64,000 bases of DNA from Gemmataceae bacterium (GCA_019636445.1 JAHBXO010000002.1:62001-126000), one strand, 5' to 3'; counted from the first letter of the stretch, positions 7,169 to 16,962 are shown. The notes: a model not told the origin generated them from the sequence alone. Numbers and translations are program-made.

Positions 7169-9361
7169 ATGCGTCGATGGCTACTCGGACTCGGTTTGGC
7201 CTTCACGGCCACGGGTGCGGTGTCCGCGCAAAACGCGAACGACGTGACCGCGCCAGGTTACCTCGTCATTCGCGTGATCCTGGACGCCGGTGCCGCGCCT
7301 GCGGCCGGTACGGGAGCACCCTTTGGCGGTGAGGATCCCGCGGCAGCCGACACCGGTGGACTGGCCGGAAGCGTCGGCATCGGAGGCGCTCCGACCGGGC
7401 CGGCCGGGCCGATGGGAGGAACCGGCGGGGCACCGGGTCGTGGCACCGGTAGTAACACGGACCTGGCCAAGTCGATCCATGTCGTCGCCCCGTTTCGATC
7501 CATCAACTTCAAACCCTTCTATCCCGACAGAAGAGTCAACAAGGAATCGAACCCGGTCTGGCCGGCGATGAAGACCAAATACGGTACGACCTTCCTTTAT
7601 TCTGATGGCACCTCCATTGAAATCCGACCGGTTCCGGCCGACGTCGCGAAAGGGGTTGGCTACCAGACATCCCTGGAAGCCCCGATCAAGGAGCGCCATC
7701 GCAAATGGTCGACCGATCGGAAATTTGAACCGATCTACGAACTGACCGTCGACGCGCTTACGCTTGGAATGGTCGATGAAGCGTTCACATACGCCAATGA
7801 AACGGTGAAACTTCTGGAAGTCCTCAAAACGGACCCCAATCGCAAACCATCCGAAAAAGTAGCGAAATTCGCGGAAATCTGGGGCCGAATCGGTCCAAAA
7901 CTGGATTTGACGCTCCCCGCAACCAACGATGCCGAAGACTGGAGAAATCGCCTGTCGGCCGGTGCCGTGAAGGCCGGCAAACATTACTCCATCGTCTATT
8001 GGGGCGAACGGCAGATCAATCCCGCAGTGATCAATCGCCGACTTGACGCCCTCGAACGGAATTTCAAAGCGTTCTACCTCTGGCACGCGTTGCAGGGCTT
8101 ATCACCCGCACTCCCCGACAAACCGTTCACCGTCGTACTCGCGGATCGGGTGACCGATATCCCATCGCTCCGGGACAAGCTTGACGGCCTCCCGATGCAG
8201 TCCGATGCGTTTTACTCCCCGGTGCACGACCTGCTCGTCTTTTCACCAGAACGGACCGACCAACTCGGTGCGGCGTTCCAAGACCTGGCCCGGGCGTCCT
8301 ACAAAAACGGCTGGAGCCGCGACGAACTACTCAAAGGCATCCCGCCGTCAGGTGGACAAAAACAACCGCCCGCCGAGTTGGCTCGAATGATGACCTTGGC
8401 GTTGGTCGACAAGCTCCTCGAAGAAGAAATGGACCTTTCGGCGATGAGCCGCGAGGCGACCCGGCAACTCTATTTCGCCACGGGTGTCTTGCCCCGAAAT
8501 GTACAGCTTCCCAGTTGGCTTGAATCTGGCCTGGCCAGTTTCCTGCAACATCCCAAAGGACCGGCCTTTGCGAAGGATGCCAAAGGTGCCGACGCCATGG
8601 TCGTCGGTCTGGCGTTCGGATTCGGCGCACCCAATTACGTTCTCCATCGTACGTACCGTGAACTCGATTCCACCAAGGCGATTAATCCGAATCCCGAAGC
8701 GCTGCTCCGAAACGTCCTCATGGATCGTTATTTTGAAGCGGCCGCATCCGGCACCGATATCGATCCACCACCGCCGCGCCCAACGCCGGCGACAGGCGGC
8801 AATCCGATGGGAACAGGGGGCCGGTTCTCGGGCGCGCTCGGCAGCGGCGGCGGTAGCACGCCGATGGGACCGATGGGTGGCACTCCACCAATGGGTTCGG
8901 TGAGCGGTGGATACAGCCCCATGGGACCGGGCGCAGGTACCGGCGAAAGTACGGCCGAAAACGTGGCCGCAAATCTTCGCCTCTCCAAGGAACGACTCCG
9001 CACCAAGGCCGACGCGACGGCTTGGGCGCTCGTCTATTATCTCTCCCGCAGTCAGTTGGATGGACTGAAGAACTTCTATCGTGAACTCGGGCGGATGCCC
9101 CGCGATATGCGACTCGATGAAAAAGTGGTCCTGAAGACATTCTGCAAATGCTTCAATCTAATGGACCGCCAGAAGACCGATCAGATCGACGAGGCTGCGT
9201 TCAAGCAGTTCGCCGAAATGTGGGTTCGCTCCATGCGAAACGTGCCGGTCTACGGCGTGGAGTTGGCAATGTCGGGCAATCCGGGCGGTGGTAACAATCC
9301 CGGCTCGGCTGGGGCCCCGCCCGGTCGCGGCGGAGCGGGTCGCGGGGGTGCCGGTCCTTGA
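7169..9361 (+). CDS. secreted DUF1570-like protein with Gly-rich segments
   Basis: A 730-residue protein. The chosen ATG follows a GGGAG ribosome site by 7 bases and gives a signal peptide (MRRWLLGLGLAFTATGAVSAQ). Gly/Pro/Met-rich low-complexity segments lie near residues 55-90, 530-590 and at the C-terminus. Between them, ATRQLYFATGVLPRNVQLPSWLESGLASF matches the layout of the DUF1570 peptidase-like region, where an HExxH-type helix precedes an EGLA element. Here the helix reads SREATRQL (about residue 427), so the metal-binding histidines appear to be lost. A catalytically dead member, perhaps structural, is the likely reading. Confidence 0.75.
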   Translation: MRRWLLGLGLAFTATGAVSAQNANDVTAPGYLVIRVILDAGAAPAAGTGAPFGGEDPAAADTGGLAGSVGIGGAPTGPAGPMGGTGGAPGRGTGSNTDLAKSIHVVAPFRSINFKPFYPDRRVNKESNPVWPAMKTKYGTTFLYSDGTSIEIRPVPADVAKGVGYQTSLEAPIKERHRKWSTDRKFEPIYELTVDALTLGMVDEAFTYANETVKLLEVLKTDPNRKPSEKVAKFAEIWGRIGPKLDLTLPATNDAEDWRNRLSAGAVKAGKHYSIVYWGERQINPAVINRRLDALERNFKAFYLWHALQGLSPALPDKPFTVVLADRVTDIPSLRDKLDGLPMQSDAFYSPVHDLLVFSPERTDQLGAAFQDLARASYKNGWSRDELLKGIPPSGGQKQPPAELARMMTLALVDKLLEEEMDLSAMSREATRQLYFATGVLPRNVQLPSWLESGLASFLQHPKGPAFAKDAKGADAMVVGLAFGFGAPNYVLHRTYRELDSTKAINPNPEALLRNVLMDRYFEAAASGTDIDPPPPRPTPATGGNPMGTGGRFSGALGSGGGSTPMGPMGGTPPMGSVSGGYSPMGPGAGTGESTAENVAANLRLSKERLRTKADATAWALVYYLSRSQLDGLKNFYRELGRMPRDMRLDEKVVLKTFCKCFNLMDRQKTDQIDEAAFKQFAEMWVRSMRNVPVYGVELAMSGNPGGGNNPGSAGAPPGRGGAGRGGAGP

Positions 9362-9381
9362 CCCCTTGATTCTCGGAATCC

Positions 9382-9412
9382 CGATCCGGCGATCGCCGGA
9401 TCGTCTTTATTT
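9382..9412 (+). terminator. probable terminator after the DUF1570-like gene
   Basis: A 22-base perfect palindrome centred on GGCGATCGCC begins 20 bases after the stop codon and is followed by TCTTTATTT. The T-run is interrupted, so termination efficiency is uncertain. Confidence 0.55.
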
Positions 9413-9553
9413 CGTGCTAATCTTCGCACCGGACTCTCACACATCGATTGTTGATTTAGAGTGGCGACCCGGAAGGCCGGTTCCGCAGGGCTGGCTTTGT
9501 TCCATCCAGCCTGGATCCTGATCTCAACTTCAAATGCCGTGTTGGAGAATTCG

Positions 9554-10849
9554 ATGAAATGGTGGTCGTTAGCGATCGCAGCCTTCTTGTTCGCCAGTAC
9601 AGCGACCGCACAAGCCCCGCGGCGGGCCGAGCTGAAAAAAGGTGTCCGCGTCGCCATCGTCGGCGATTCGATCACCGAGCAACGTCTCTATAGCCGCTTC
9701 ATGGCCGACTACCTCACCGCCTGCCACCCGGATCTCGATGCTCGCATCGCGCAGTTTGGCTGGAGCGGCGAACGCGCGAGCGGGTTCCTTGCCCGCATGG
9801 ACAACGACCTGATGCCGTTCAAGCCCGATGTCGTCACGCTCTGCTACGGAATGAACGACGGGAGCTACCAGCCGTTCACCGACGCAATCGGCCAAGGGTA
9901 CGAAAAGCCGCTCGTCGAGATTGTGAAGAAGCTCAAGGCCGCCGGCGTGCAGGTGATCGTCGGCTCGCCCGGCGCGGTGGACGACCATTTCTTCGGACGC
10001 GAAGGAGATGGCAAAACCGTGACGGCGCGCTCGAAGATGTATAACCCGACGCTCGCGAAACTTAGGGACATCGCGAAGAAGACTGCCGACGCCGCCGAGA
10101 TGCCCTTCGCCAACGTCCACGACGCGATGATCGACGCCATGCGCAAGGCGCAGGCCGACGACAAGCTCGGCAAGGGTTACCATGTCTGTGGTGGAGACGG
10201 ATTCCATCCCGACGCCAACGGACAACTCGTGATGGCGTTCGCGATCCTCCGAGCCATGAAGTTCGACGGCGACCTCGGCAGCGTCGCCGTCGACTTCCAG
10301 GGCGCATCTAGCGCGACCGGCGGCCACAAAGTCATGAAGTCCGAGGGCGGCAAGGTCGTCGTCGAGAGCTCCCGTTTACCCTTTGGCTTCACCGGCGACG
10401 CCAAACAGACCTTCGGCACCCGCAGCATCGCCCCGTTCCTGCCCTTCAATCAGGAACTGAATCGATTCACGTTGACCGTCAAGAACGCCCCGGCCGCGAA
10501 GCTCAAGGTGACGTGGGGAGCCGAGTCTCGCACCTTCTCGAAAGACGAGTTGGAGAAGGGGATCAACCTCGCGGCCGAGTTCCAGAACCACCCGCTGCTC
10601 GCGCCGTTTCTGAAGGTCGACGCGGCAATCGCGAATCAGCAGGTGTTTCAGACCTTCATGATCAAACAAGTCATTACAAACCATCGTTTCCTCGCCGGGC
10701 TGGCGAAGGAGGACGCGGAGATCGCGGCTGCGACGACGAAGATCCGGGAGCGGCTCTGGGCTAAGGACGAGGCGAACCACGCCGCCGTCCGCGCCGCGCT
10801 GCCCAAGTCGCCCGTGGCGCACACGATCATCGTCGAGAAAGCGGAGTGA
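9554..10849 (+). CDS. secreted SGNH/GDSL-family hydrolase
   Basis: A 431-residue esterase-like protein. A GGAG ribosome site precedes the ATG that gives a signal peptide ending ATAQ at residue 20. The four SGNH blocks are visible: GDSITE with the nucleophile Ser39, WSGERAS with Gly72, YGMND with Asn101, and GGDGFHPD near residue 218 supplying Asp and His. Members deacylate carbohydrates, lipids or small esters; the substrate here is unknown. The C-terminal 180 residues form an extra domain, common in planctomycete sulfatase/esterase loci. It converges on parE, with a shared hairpin between. Confidence 0.88.
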   Translation: MKWWSLAIAAFLFASTATAQAPRRAELKKGVRVAIVGDSITEQRLYSRFMADYLTACHPDLDARIAQFGWSGERASGFLARMDNDLMPFKPDVVTLCYGMNDGSYQPFTDAIGQGYEKPLVEIVKKLKAAGVQVIVGSPGAVDDHFFGREGDGKTVTARSKMYNPTLAKLRDIAKKTADAAEMPFANVHDAMIDAMRKAQADDKLGKGYHVCGGDGFHPDANGQLVMAFAILRAMKFDGDLGSVAVDFQGASSATGGHKVMKSEGGKVVVESSRLPFGFTGDAKQTFGTRSIAPFLPFNQELNRFTLTVKNAPAAKLKVTWGAESRTFSKDELEKGINLAAEFQNHPLLAPFLKVDAAIANQQVFQTFMIKQVITNHRFLAGLAKEDAEIAAATTKIRERLWAKDEANHAAVRAALPKSPVAHTIIVEKAE

Positions 10850-10862
10850 CCGAGGTTCCGAC

Positions 10863-10889
10863 TTCCGAAGTCGAAGCCGGACTTCGGAA
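10863..10889. terminator. hairpin between convergent genes
   Basis: TTCCGAAGTC and GACTTCGGAA form a perfect 10-bp stem with a 7-base loop in the 44-base gap between the convergent SGNH and parE genes. There is no T-run on either strand, so it may act as a bidirectional terminator with help or simply as a transcript-end stabiliser. Confidence 0.5.
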
Positions 10890-10893
10890 ATCG

Positions 10894-12840
10894 CTATACG
10901 TCCAACTCGTCCGCCGTCGCGAGGTCGGCCTTCTGCATGATGAATTCGTAGCGAGGCTCGGCATCGCCGCCGAGCAGGTCCTTGAACGTGTTGTGGGCCT
11001 CCAGGTTCTCGCTGATCTCAACTTTCAACAGCTTGCGGAACTTCGGATCGAGCGTCGTCTGCGCCAGTACGCGGAACGGCATCTCGCCCAACCCCTTGAA
11101 CCGCGTGATGTCCACCTTCGCGTTCGCCCGCAAGCCGGCGAGGATTTCCTCCTTGTGCTCATCGTCCTTCGCCCAGTGTGTTTCCTTGCCGACGTCGATG
11201 CGGTAGAGCGGCGGTTGGGCGATGTAGACGTGTCCCTTGCGGATCAGCTCGATCATGTGGCGGAAGAAGAAGTCCAAGAGGAGCGTGGCGATGTGGCAGC
11301 CGTCGGCGTCGGCATCCATGAGCAGGATGATCTTGCCGTAGCGCAGGCCGTCGTAGTGGAACTTGTCGCCAGCACCGGTGCCGAGGGCGCTGACGAGATC
11401 CGAGAGTTCCTTGTTCTGCATCACCTTGCCGGTGGTCAGCTCCTCGCCGTTGAGGATCTTTCCGCGAAGCGGCAGCACGGCCTGCGTCTTATTGTTCCGC
11501 CCCTGCTTGGCGCTGCCGCCGGCGGAGTCGCCTTCCACGATGAACAGTTCGCTCTCCCCCAGGTCGCCCGACTTGCAGTCGGCGAGCTTGCCGGGGAGCG
11601 AGCCGCGCCGCGTGCCGGGGGCTTTACGCTTCACTTCCTTGGCCGCCTCGCGCGAGGCCTCGCGTGCCTGCGCCGCCAGGAAGATGCGGTAGATGATCTC
11701 GTCGGCCGCGCTCTTGTTGTTGTTCAGCCACGCTTCAAGCGCCGGGCGCACGAAGCCGTCCACGGCCGATTCCAGTTCCGCGTTGTTGAGCTTTTCTTTC
11801 GTCTGACCCTGGAACTGCGGTTCCTGCACGAAGACCGAGAGGATCGCGACGACTCCTTCGCGGATGTCCTCGGCCGTGATCTTTACGGCCTTGACGGTCT
11901 TCTTCGCTTCGTCGTGCGTCTCGATGTAGTTGTTGATCGCCTTGCGGATGGCGGCCTTCAGGCCGTTCTCGTGCGTGCCGCCGGCGGCGGTGCGGATGCC
12001 ATTGACGTAGCTGCGGAACGTCTCGTCGGTGGACTGGGTCCACTGGAGCGCGACCTCGATGCGCTCACCCGTCGTGCGGCTCGCGTGGAACGCCGTCGGC
12101 GTGACCGTCGGCTTCTGCGCGTCGGCCACGAGCTTCGCCAGGAACGCCGGCAGGCCGTCCGGGTTCTTCAGCTCGATCGACTCACCGGTGATCTCGTTCT
12201 TGAAGTGGACCGTCAATCCGCTGTGGATGTAGGTCATGTCTTCGAGCCGTTGCTTAATCACATCGGCGTCGAAGTGGGTGTTGCGGAAGATCGTGTCGTC
12301 GGGCTGGAAATGGATAATGGTGCCGTGGCCGCGGAACGGCCCGATCTTCTCGAGCTTACTCTGCGGAATGCCCTTGGCGTATTTCTGCTGGTACTCGTAG
12401 CCGTCGCGGCGAACGGTGGCGACGAGCTTCTTCGAGAGCGCGTTAACGACCGACGCGCCGACGCCGTGGAGTCCGCCGGAGTAGAAGTAGTTCGAGTCCT
12501 TGTTCCCGAACTTCCCGCCGGCGTGGAGCTTCGTCAGCACCAGTTCGAGGCCGGAGATCTTGAACTTCGGGTGGTTGTCGACGGGGATGCCGCGGCCGTT
12601 GTCCTGCACGGTGATCGAGTCGCCGCCCTTGTGGAGCGTGACCGCGATCGTGTCGGCATAGCCGTTGATGTACTCGTCGACGCAGTTGTCGACGATTTCC
12701 CACACGAGGTGGTGCAGCCCCTTGGAATCGGTGCTGCCGATGTACATGGACGGCCGCACGCGCACCGGCTCGAGGCCTTCGAGGACCTGAATATCGTGCG
12801 ACGCAGTGTAGCGGGTCTTGGGGGTGGGCAATGCGCTCAT
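10894..12840 (-). CDS. parE: type IIA topoisomerase ATPase subunit, ParE-like
   Basis: A 648-residue GyrB/ParE-family subunit that hydrolyses ATP to drive strand passage. The GHKL ATPase region shows Glu48, Asn52 and DNGRG (80-84). The QTKEKL loop follows near residue 350. The TOPRIM motifs EGDSAGGSAKQ and DADADGCHIATLL are intact. The reading HIATLL and PPLYRIDVGKE matches ParE of topoisomerase IV better than GyrB, which usually has HIRTLL and PPLYK. There is no large insertion, so length suits either. It is the last gene of the parC operon, 36 bases after the 78-residue gene. A generic pipeline may well call it gyrB. Confidence 0.85.
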   Translation of the reverse strand: MSALPTPKTRYTASHDIQVLEGLEPVRVRPSMYIGSTDSKGLHHLVWEIVDNCVDEYINGYADTIAVTLHKGGDSITVQDNGRGIPVDNHPKFKISGLELVLTKLHAGGKFGNKDSNYFYSGGLHGVGASVVNALSKKLVATVRRDGYEYQQKYAKGIPQSKLEKIGPFRGHGTIIHFQPDDTIFRNTHFDADVIKQRLEDMTYIHSGLTVHFKNEITGESIELKNPDGLPAFLAKLVADAQKPTVTPTAFHASRTTGERIEVALQWTQSTDETFRSYVNGIRTAAGGTHENGLKAAIRKAINNYIETHDEAKKTVKAVKITAEDIREGVVAILSVFVQEPQFQGQTKEKLNNAELESAVDGFVRPALEAWLNNNKSAADEIIYRIFLAAQAREASREAAKEVKRKAPGTRRGSLPGKLADCKSGDLGESELFIVEGDSAGGSAKQGRNNKTQAVLPLRGKILNGEELTTGKVMQNKELSDLVSALGTGAGDKFHYDGLRYGKIILLMDADADGCHIATLLLDFFFRHMIELIRKGHVYIAQPPLYRIDVGKETHWAKDDEHKEEILAGLRANAKVDITRFKGLGEMPFRVLAQTTLDPKFRKLLKVEISENLEAHNTFKDLLGGDAEPRYEFIMQKADLATADELDV

Positions 12841-12876
12841 GTCGTTCCGTCAACGGGAAGATTTCGTCCGTTTCGA

Positions 12877-13113
12877 TTACTGGTAGTATCGCTTATTACG
12901 GATCGCGCCGGTCTCGGCGTCAATGACGTAGTGCGGGCCGCCACCGGTTACGAGGGGCACCTTCATCCGAAAGGCGATTCGCCAATCGGAATCGTCGAGC
13001 TGAATCTCGATGCGAAATCGCTCGAGGTTGGCGTACATCGTCTCGGCGTCCGCGCGGGCAATCGCAAGAGCCGCGTCGCAAGAGATTGCGGGAGAAGACA
13101 AAACTGCGCTCAT
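12877..13113 (-). CDS. small protein with NTF2-immunity/PepSY-like C-terminus
   Basis: A 78-residue protein. I chose the ATG that overlaps the upstream JAMM gene stop (ATGA) over a longer in-frame start. The C-terminal sequence WRIAFRMKVPL followed by HYVIDAETGAIRNKRYYQ resembles the ending of NTF2-fold immunity and PepSY-like proteins, where a VIDAxTG turn closes a beta sheet. The function is unknown. Translational coupling to a JAMM-motif protein fits an inhibitor or immunity role for that protein, but this is a guess. It lies between the two topoisomerase subunits. Confidence 0.65.
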   Translation of the reverse strand: MSAVLSSPAISCDAALAIARADAETMYANLERFRIEIQLDDSDWRIAFRMKVPLVTGGGPHYVIDAETGAIRNKRYYQ

Positions 13114-13541
13114 GGATTGTCTCCGATGAGAGGATACCGTGCCGGCCCCGTGAGCCCGCCAACCCGTCGATCCGGCCCTACGACGTAGATTCCGGAATCG
13201 GAGATGATGAACCACGGAACGCCGGTGATATCCGCATTGTAGATGTCGTCCGGGCTGGGATCAGGAATCCACCCGCCGGCCGTAGGATTCGGATGCGTGT
13301 GGTATGTCGCCACCACGTGGCAATCGGCGATTGCTGCGGGGTACGAGAGCACGATGCCGTCGAAGATGCCGGGTTGTGCGCGACGAATCTGAATTTCTCC
13401 GGTCGCGCGATTCTGATAAATCCATCCTCCCTCTTCGTGTCGCAGCTTGGCGTCATCAGGAAACGAATCGGCCCATGCCGCCGCGAAGGCCGCGATGACG
13501 ACCGGGTGGCGTTCCAGTTCGCTCGCAGTGAGGACTTCCAT
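13110..13541 (-). CDS. JAB/JAMM-motif protein (DUF4329-like)
   Basis: A 143-residue protein with ATYHTHPNP followed by PDPSPDD and GVPWFIISDSGIYVVGPD. HTHP...SPDD is a JAMM zinc-protease signature (HxH then SxxD) with a slightly long loop; an upstream Glu (HEEGGW) could be the general base. Families with this arrangement include isopeptidases and the JAB/DUF4329 domains of polymorphic toxins. It starts within the parC stop (TGATG overlap) and its stop overlaps the next gene, so it is translated with topoisomerase IV. Whether it is a protease, a toxin or a structural remnant cannot be told from sequence. Confidence 0.75.
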   Translation of the reverse strand: MEVLTASELERHPVVIAAFAAAWADSFPDDAKLRHEEGGWIYQNRATGEIQIRRAQPGIFDGIVLSYPAAIADCHVVATYHTHPNPTAGGWIPDPSPDDIYNADITGVPWFIISDSGIYVVGPDRRVGGLTGPARYPLIGDNP

Positions 13542-15895
13542 CAGTTGAACAGCGTCCCGTTCCCCTTCGTTTTCCCGTTCTTGCCCTCAATCTCGTCCCA
13601 GTTCACCAGTTCGATCGGCGGTGGGATGACGCGGGCGTGTTTGAGGCGCTTCACCACTTCATCACCCTTGCCGCCGCGGCCGACGATCCGGCGTGCTTGC
13701 GGACCGTAACGCTCCGTTTTGCCGTTCGATTGTTCGACTTCGATGCCGTCAAAGCGACTGCCGCCGATCAGCGCACCGCCGATGCACACGTCGTCGTCGC
13801 CCAGCTTGATGCCCATGACGCCCTTGCCGACGCCGGCGAGGATGTTCACCTCATCCATCTTGAAGTGGATGATGTACCCTTCGCGCGTTGCCAACATCAC
13901 GCTCTCTTCCTTGCCGAGAAGCGTCGCCAGCACGACCTTGTCGCCGTCGTCGAGCTTGGCGAAACGGCGGCCGGCCTTCGTCGATTCGGGGCGGAATGCG
14001 GCCAGCGGTGTCCGTAGCACGTTCCCGGCCGACGTGGCGACGAAGAGGTGCGGGCCGCGATCCACGTCCTTGTCCGGCGGCGTGAAGCGGGGGTCGGTGC
14101 TGACGGCGCCGACGACGCGCACGCCGTCAGCGAGCTTGAAGAACTTCGTCACCGGGTCGCCGTAGCCGCTGCTCGCCGGCACTTCGTTGATCCGCATCGT
14201 GTACGCCGTGCCGTCGTCCGCCAGCAGTACGACATTGTCCAGCGTGCTCCCCGGAACCACGGCGACGACGGCATCGCCCTCCCGCACCCGCGTGCTCTCC
14301 ACCGACGCCAGCCGGCCGACGCGCTTGATCCACCCGTCCCGCGTCAGCACGACGTTCGTGTTCTCCTTCACGATGTACGCCTGCTCGTCGAACTCCAGTA
14401 CGTCCTCGTCGCTAGCCATCCGCGTCTTGCGCCGCTCGGGGAACTCTTCCGCCAGCTTTTCGAGTTCGTTCTTGATGACCGTCCACATCCGCCGCTTCGA
14501 GCCGAGGATCGCTTCGATCTCCTCGGCCCGCTTCTTCTTCTCGCGCAGTTCTTCGAGGATTTTGTTGATCTCGAGCTTCGCGATCTTGTAGAGCTGCACT
14601 TCGAGGATGGCGTTCGTCTGTTCCTCGTCCAACTTGAATTCGGCCATCAGCTTCTCGGCCGCGTCCGGCTTGCCGCTCGACTCGCGGATCAGCTTGATGG
14701 CGCGGTCGAGCGCGTTGAAGATGATGCGGAAGCCTTCGAGGATGTGAATGCGCGCCCGGAGCTTCCGCAGCTCGTACTCGAAGCGGCGTTTCACCGTCTC
14801 GTAGCGGAAGTCGAGGAAGTGCTGGAGCAGTTCCTTGAGGCTTAGGCCGTCGCGCGGGACGAGCGTCTTGCCGTCCTCGCTGGGCACGAGCGCGGTCATG
14901 TTATATGCGAAGTTCTTCTGCAGATCGGTGTGCTTGTAGAGGTACGCCATCACGAGCGCCGGATCGACTTCGCCCTTGAGTTCCAGCACCATCCGCAGGC
15001 CGTCCTTGTCGTTCGTCTCGTTCGAGACGCTCAGCAGTTGCGGCAGCTTCTTCTCTTCAATCAGTCCACCGATGAGGTTTTCGAGCGCCCCCTTGTCCAC
15101 GCCGTAGGGGATGGACGTGACGACGATCTGCGACCGGCCGCGCGGCAGTTGTTCCAGTTTCCATTCGCCCTGGACCTTGATGCTGCCGGTGCCCTCCTCG
15201 TAAATCTTGCGCAGCGTCGGGCGGTCGGTGATGATCTTGCCGCCGAGCGGAAAGTCCGGGCCTTTGATCTTGTCGAGCAGCAACGCGACGGTGGCGTCGG
15301 GGTTTTCGATGAGGTAGACGCAGGCGCGCAACACCTCGGCGAGGTTGTGCGGCGGGATGTTCGTGGCCATGCCGACGGCGATGCCGGCCGTGCCATTGAC
15401 GAGCAGGTTCGGGAACTGAGCCGGTAGAACGCACGGCTCCTTTTTATTCCCGGCATAGTTGTCGCGGAAATCGACTGTCTCGTCGTCGATCTCGTTGAGC
15501 AAGTACTCGGCCGATTTGCTCAGTTTCGCTTCGGTGTAGCGGTACGCGGCGGGCGGGTCGCCGTCGACGGAGCCGAAGTTCCCCTCGCCGTGAACGAGCG
15601 GCACGCGCATGACCCACTCCTGGGACATGCGGACGAGGGCATCGTAGATGGCACCGTCGCCGTGGGGGTGGTAGTTCCCCATCACGTCGCCGACGATCTT
15701 GGCGGACTTGGCAGCCTTGCGATCGAAGGTAAGGCGCGAGTCGTTGTACATCGAGAAGAGGATGCGCCGCTGGACGGGTTTCAGGCCGTCGCGGACGTCG
15801 GGCAGCGCTCGGCCGGTGACGACGGACATGGCGTAGCGCAGAAAGCGAGAACGGACCTCGCCGGCGATCGATACCGTTTCAATCGTTTCGGCCAT
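13541..15895 (-). CDS. parC: type IIA topoisomerase cleavage subunit, ParC-like
   Basis: A 784-residue GyrA/ParC-family subunit that breaks and rejoins DNA. The winged-helix and active site region shows [26 protein letters not shown] and the catalytic Tyr120 in AAYRYTE. The coiled coil with an [18 protein letters not shown] segment is normal. In the C-terminal beta-pinwheel, the first blade reads [11 protein letters not shown] and lacks the QRRGG GyrA box needed for negative supercoiling by gyrase. [11 protein letters not shown] and LPASSG-type blades resemble ParC instead. It is first in an operon with the JAMM gene, the 78-residue gene and parE. Generic annotation may be gyrA. Confidence 0.87.
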   Translation of the reverse strand: MAETIETVSIAGEVRSRFLRYAMSVVTGRALPDVRDGLKPVQRRILFSMYNDSRLTFDRKAAKSAKIVGDVMGNYHPHGDGAIYDALVRMSQEWVMRVPLVHGEGNFGSVDGDPPAAYRYTEAKLSKSAEYLLNEIDDETVDFRDNYAGNKKEPCVLPAQFPNLLVNGTAGIAVGMATNIPPHNLAEVLRACVYLIENPDATVALLLDKIKGPDFPLGGKIITDRPTLRKIYEEGTGSIKVQGEWKLEQLPRGRSQIVVTSIPYGVDKGALENLIGGLIEEKKLPQLLSVSNETNDKDGLRMVLELKGEVDPALVMAYLYKHTDLQKNFAYNMTALVPSEDGKTLVPRDGLSLKELLQHFLDFRYETVKRRFEYELRKLRARIHILEGFRIIFNALDRAIKLIRESSGKPDAAEKLMAEFKLDEEQTNAILEVQLYKIAKLEINKILEELREKKKRAEEIEAILGSKRRMWTVIKNELEKLAEEFPERRKTRMASDEDVLEFDEQAYIVKENTNVVLTRDGWIKRVGRLASVESTRVREGDAVVAVVPGSTLDNVVLLADDGTAYTMRINEVPASSGYGDPVTKFFKLADGVRVVGAVSTDPRFTPPDKDVDRGPHLFVATSAGNVLRTPLAAFRPESTKAGRRFAKLDDGDKVVLATLLGKEESVMLATREGYIIHFKMDEVNILAGVGKGVMGIKLGDDDVCIGGALIGGSRFDGIEVEQSNGKTERYGPQARRIVGRGGKGDEVVKRLKHARVIPPPIELVNWDEIEGKNGKTKGNGTLFN

Positions 15896-15970
15896 CGCGT
15901 TTCCAATCTCCTCCCGGAAGACTCACGATCTTAGCGAGGTGGCCCCACGTTTCCATGTCGGTGGCCACCA

Positions 15971-16002
15971 AAAGGAACACCCCCGCGTGAGCGGGGGTGT
16001 TC
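15971..16002 (-). terminator. Rho-independent terminator of the PhnD-like/TolC operon
   Basis: GAACACCCCCGC and GCGGGGGTGTTC form a perfect 12-bp stem with a 4-base loop. On the minus strand it is followed by CTTTT. It lies 18 bases past the stop of the PhnD-like gene and upstream of parC, insulating the two minus-strand operons. Confidence 0.85.
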
Positions 16003-16020
16003 ACAACGGAATCCTTCGGT

Positions 16021-16929
16021 TTATTCCATTTTCTTGGTAACGGCCGCGGCGGCGACGGGCATCGGGTAGTTCTTCAGGCAGAGGTCCAGTTGGGCGTTGT
16101 AGTCGCCGGGCACCGAGTCGAATCCTTTCAGGTTCCACATCATCAGGAGCGGCTTGTAAGTGGCGGTCTTGTGGGCAGTCGTGAGACCATCACGGAGTTT
16201 GTCGAGGGTCGCCGCCGCAAGGGCACCTTTACGAGTCAGGAGAACGGAGGGCGGGAAACGCTCGGATTGAGCGAGGATGCGGAGCCGTTTGGCGGCACCC
16301 GGTTGCAGTTCGGCATAGGAGCTGAAATTCGCGGCGTCGACGATCACGGCCGCGTGTTCGCCGTTGGATACGGCGTTGAGGGCTTCTTCCGGGGTCAGGC
16401 CATTTTTCGGTACGGTCTTCAGCGCGGTCTTGGGCAGTCCGGCGCGGATCTTGTCGAGATACACGAAAACATGGCCCTTCGAGCCTCGGGGGATCAAGAG
16501 CGTTTCGCCCTCGAGTTCCGAAAGACTCTTGATTTCACTGTCGGCCGAGACAACGATCATCGCTTGAACCACGCCGCCCTGGGGTTGGGCGATGGTGATC
16601 GGTTCAAGTTCCGGATACTTGGACTTGATCCATGCGAACTCGTGGCCGTGAAGCACGCCGACTTCGAGTTTGCGATCGTTGAGTTTCTTGGCCATCGCCA
16701 CGCAGTCGGGGCAGATGTCGAAGTCGCCGGAAAGCCCGGTCTGGCGCTCCATAAGAGTCCGGAAGGGCCGCGCAACCGCATAGATGACGGCGGGTTGCAC
16801 ATCGCGGAACATACTCTGCACCATACCGATCTTGATGGGATCGGCGGCCGAGGCGCGCGTATGGGTTTGGAAAATGCCCGCGCCCGTGGTGAACGCGATG
16901 AGCAGAGCCGCCCGAATCCACTGTCCCAC
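16021..16929 (-). CDS. PhnD-family phosphate/phosphonate-type binding protein
   Basis: A 302-residue periplasmic binding protein. A signal peptide covers about residues 1-28 (ending ASA). The mature part begins KIGMVQSMF and contains LEVGVLHGHEFAWI, IVVSADSEIKSLSELEGETLLIPRGS and VIVDAANFSSY, the layout of the PhnD/phosphite-type ABC substrate-binding family. No ABC transporter permease or ATPase is adjacent. Instead it follows a TolC-family gene by 33 bases in the same direction. The ligand is therefore uncertain; an oxyanion or small organic phosphate is the family expectation. It may serve as a sensor or adaptor rather than a transporter part. Confidence 0.75.
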   Translation of the reverse strand: MGQWIRAALLIAFTTGAGIFQTHTRASAADPIKIGMVQSMFRDVQPAVIYAVARPFRTLMERQTGLSGDFDICPDCVAMAKKLNDRKLEVGVLHGHEFAWIKSKYPELEPITIAQPQGGVVQAMIVVSADSEIKSLSELEGETLLIPRGSKGHVFVYLDKIRAGLPKTALKTVPKNGLTPEEALNAVSNGEHAAVIVDAANFSSYAELQPGAAKRLRILAQSERFPPSVLLTRKGALAAATLDKLRDGLTTAHKTATYKPLLMMWNLKGFDSVPGDYNAQLDLCLKNYPMPVAAAAVTKKME

Positions 16930-16962
16930 AGCCCACCTCCCGGGAGAGAAATCAACGAAGTG

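Noticed and set aside
10846..13188. 780-codon ORF on the plus strand
   Set aside because: It is the antisense shadow of parE and the small gene before it; composition is Arg/Val/Asp-rich with no family motif.
10894..15895. Naming the pair gyrB and gyrA
   Set aside because: The cleavage subunit lacks a GyrA box and the ATPase subunit has ParE-type TOPRIM and downstream readings; gyrase names remain possible in automated annotation.
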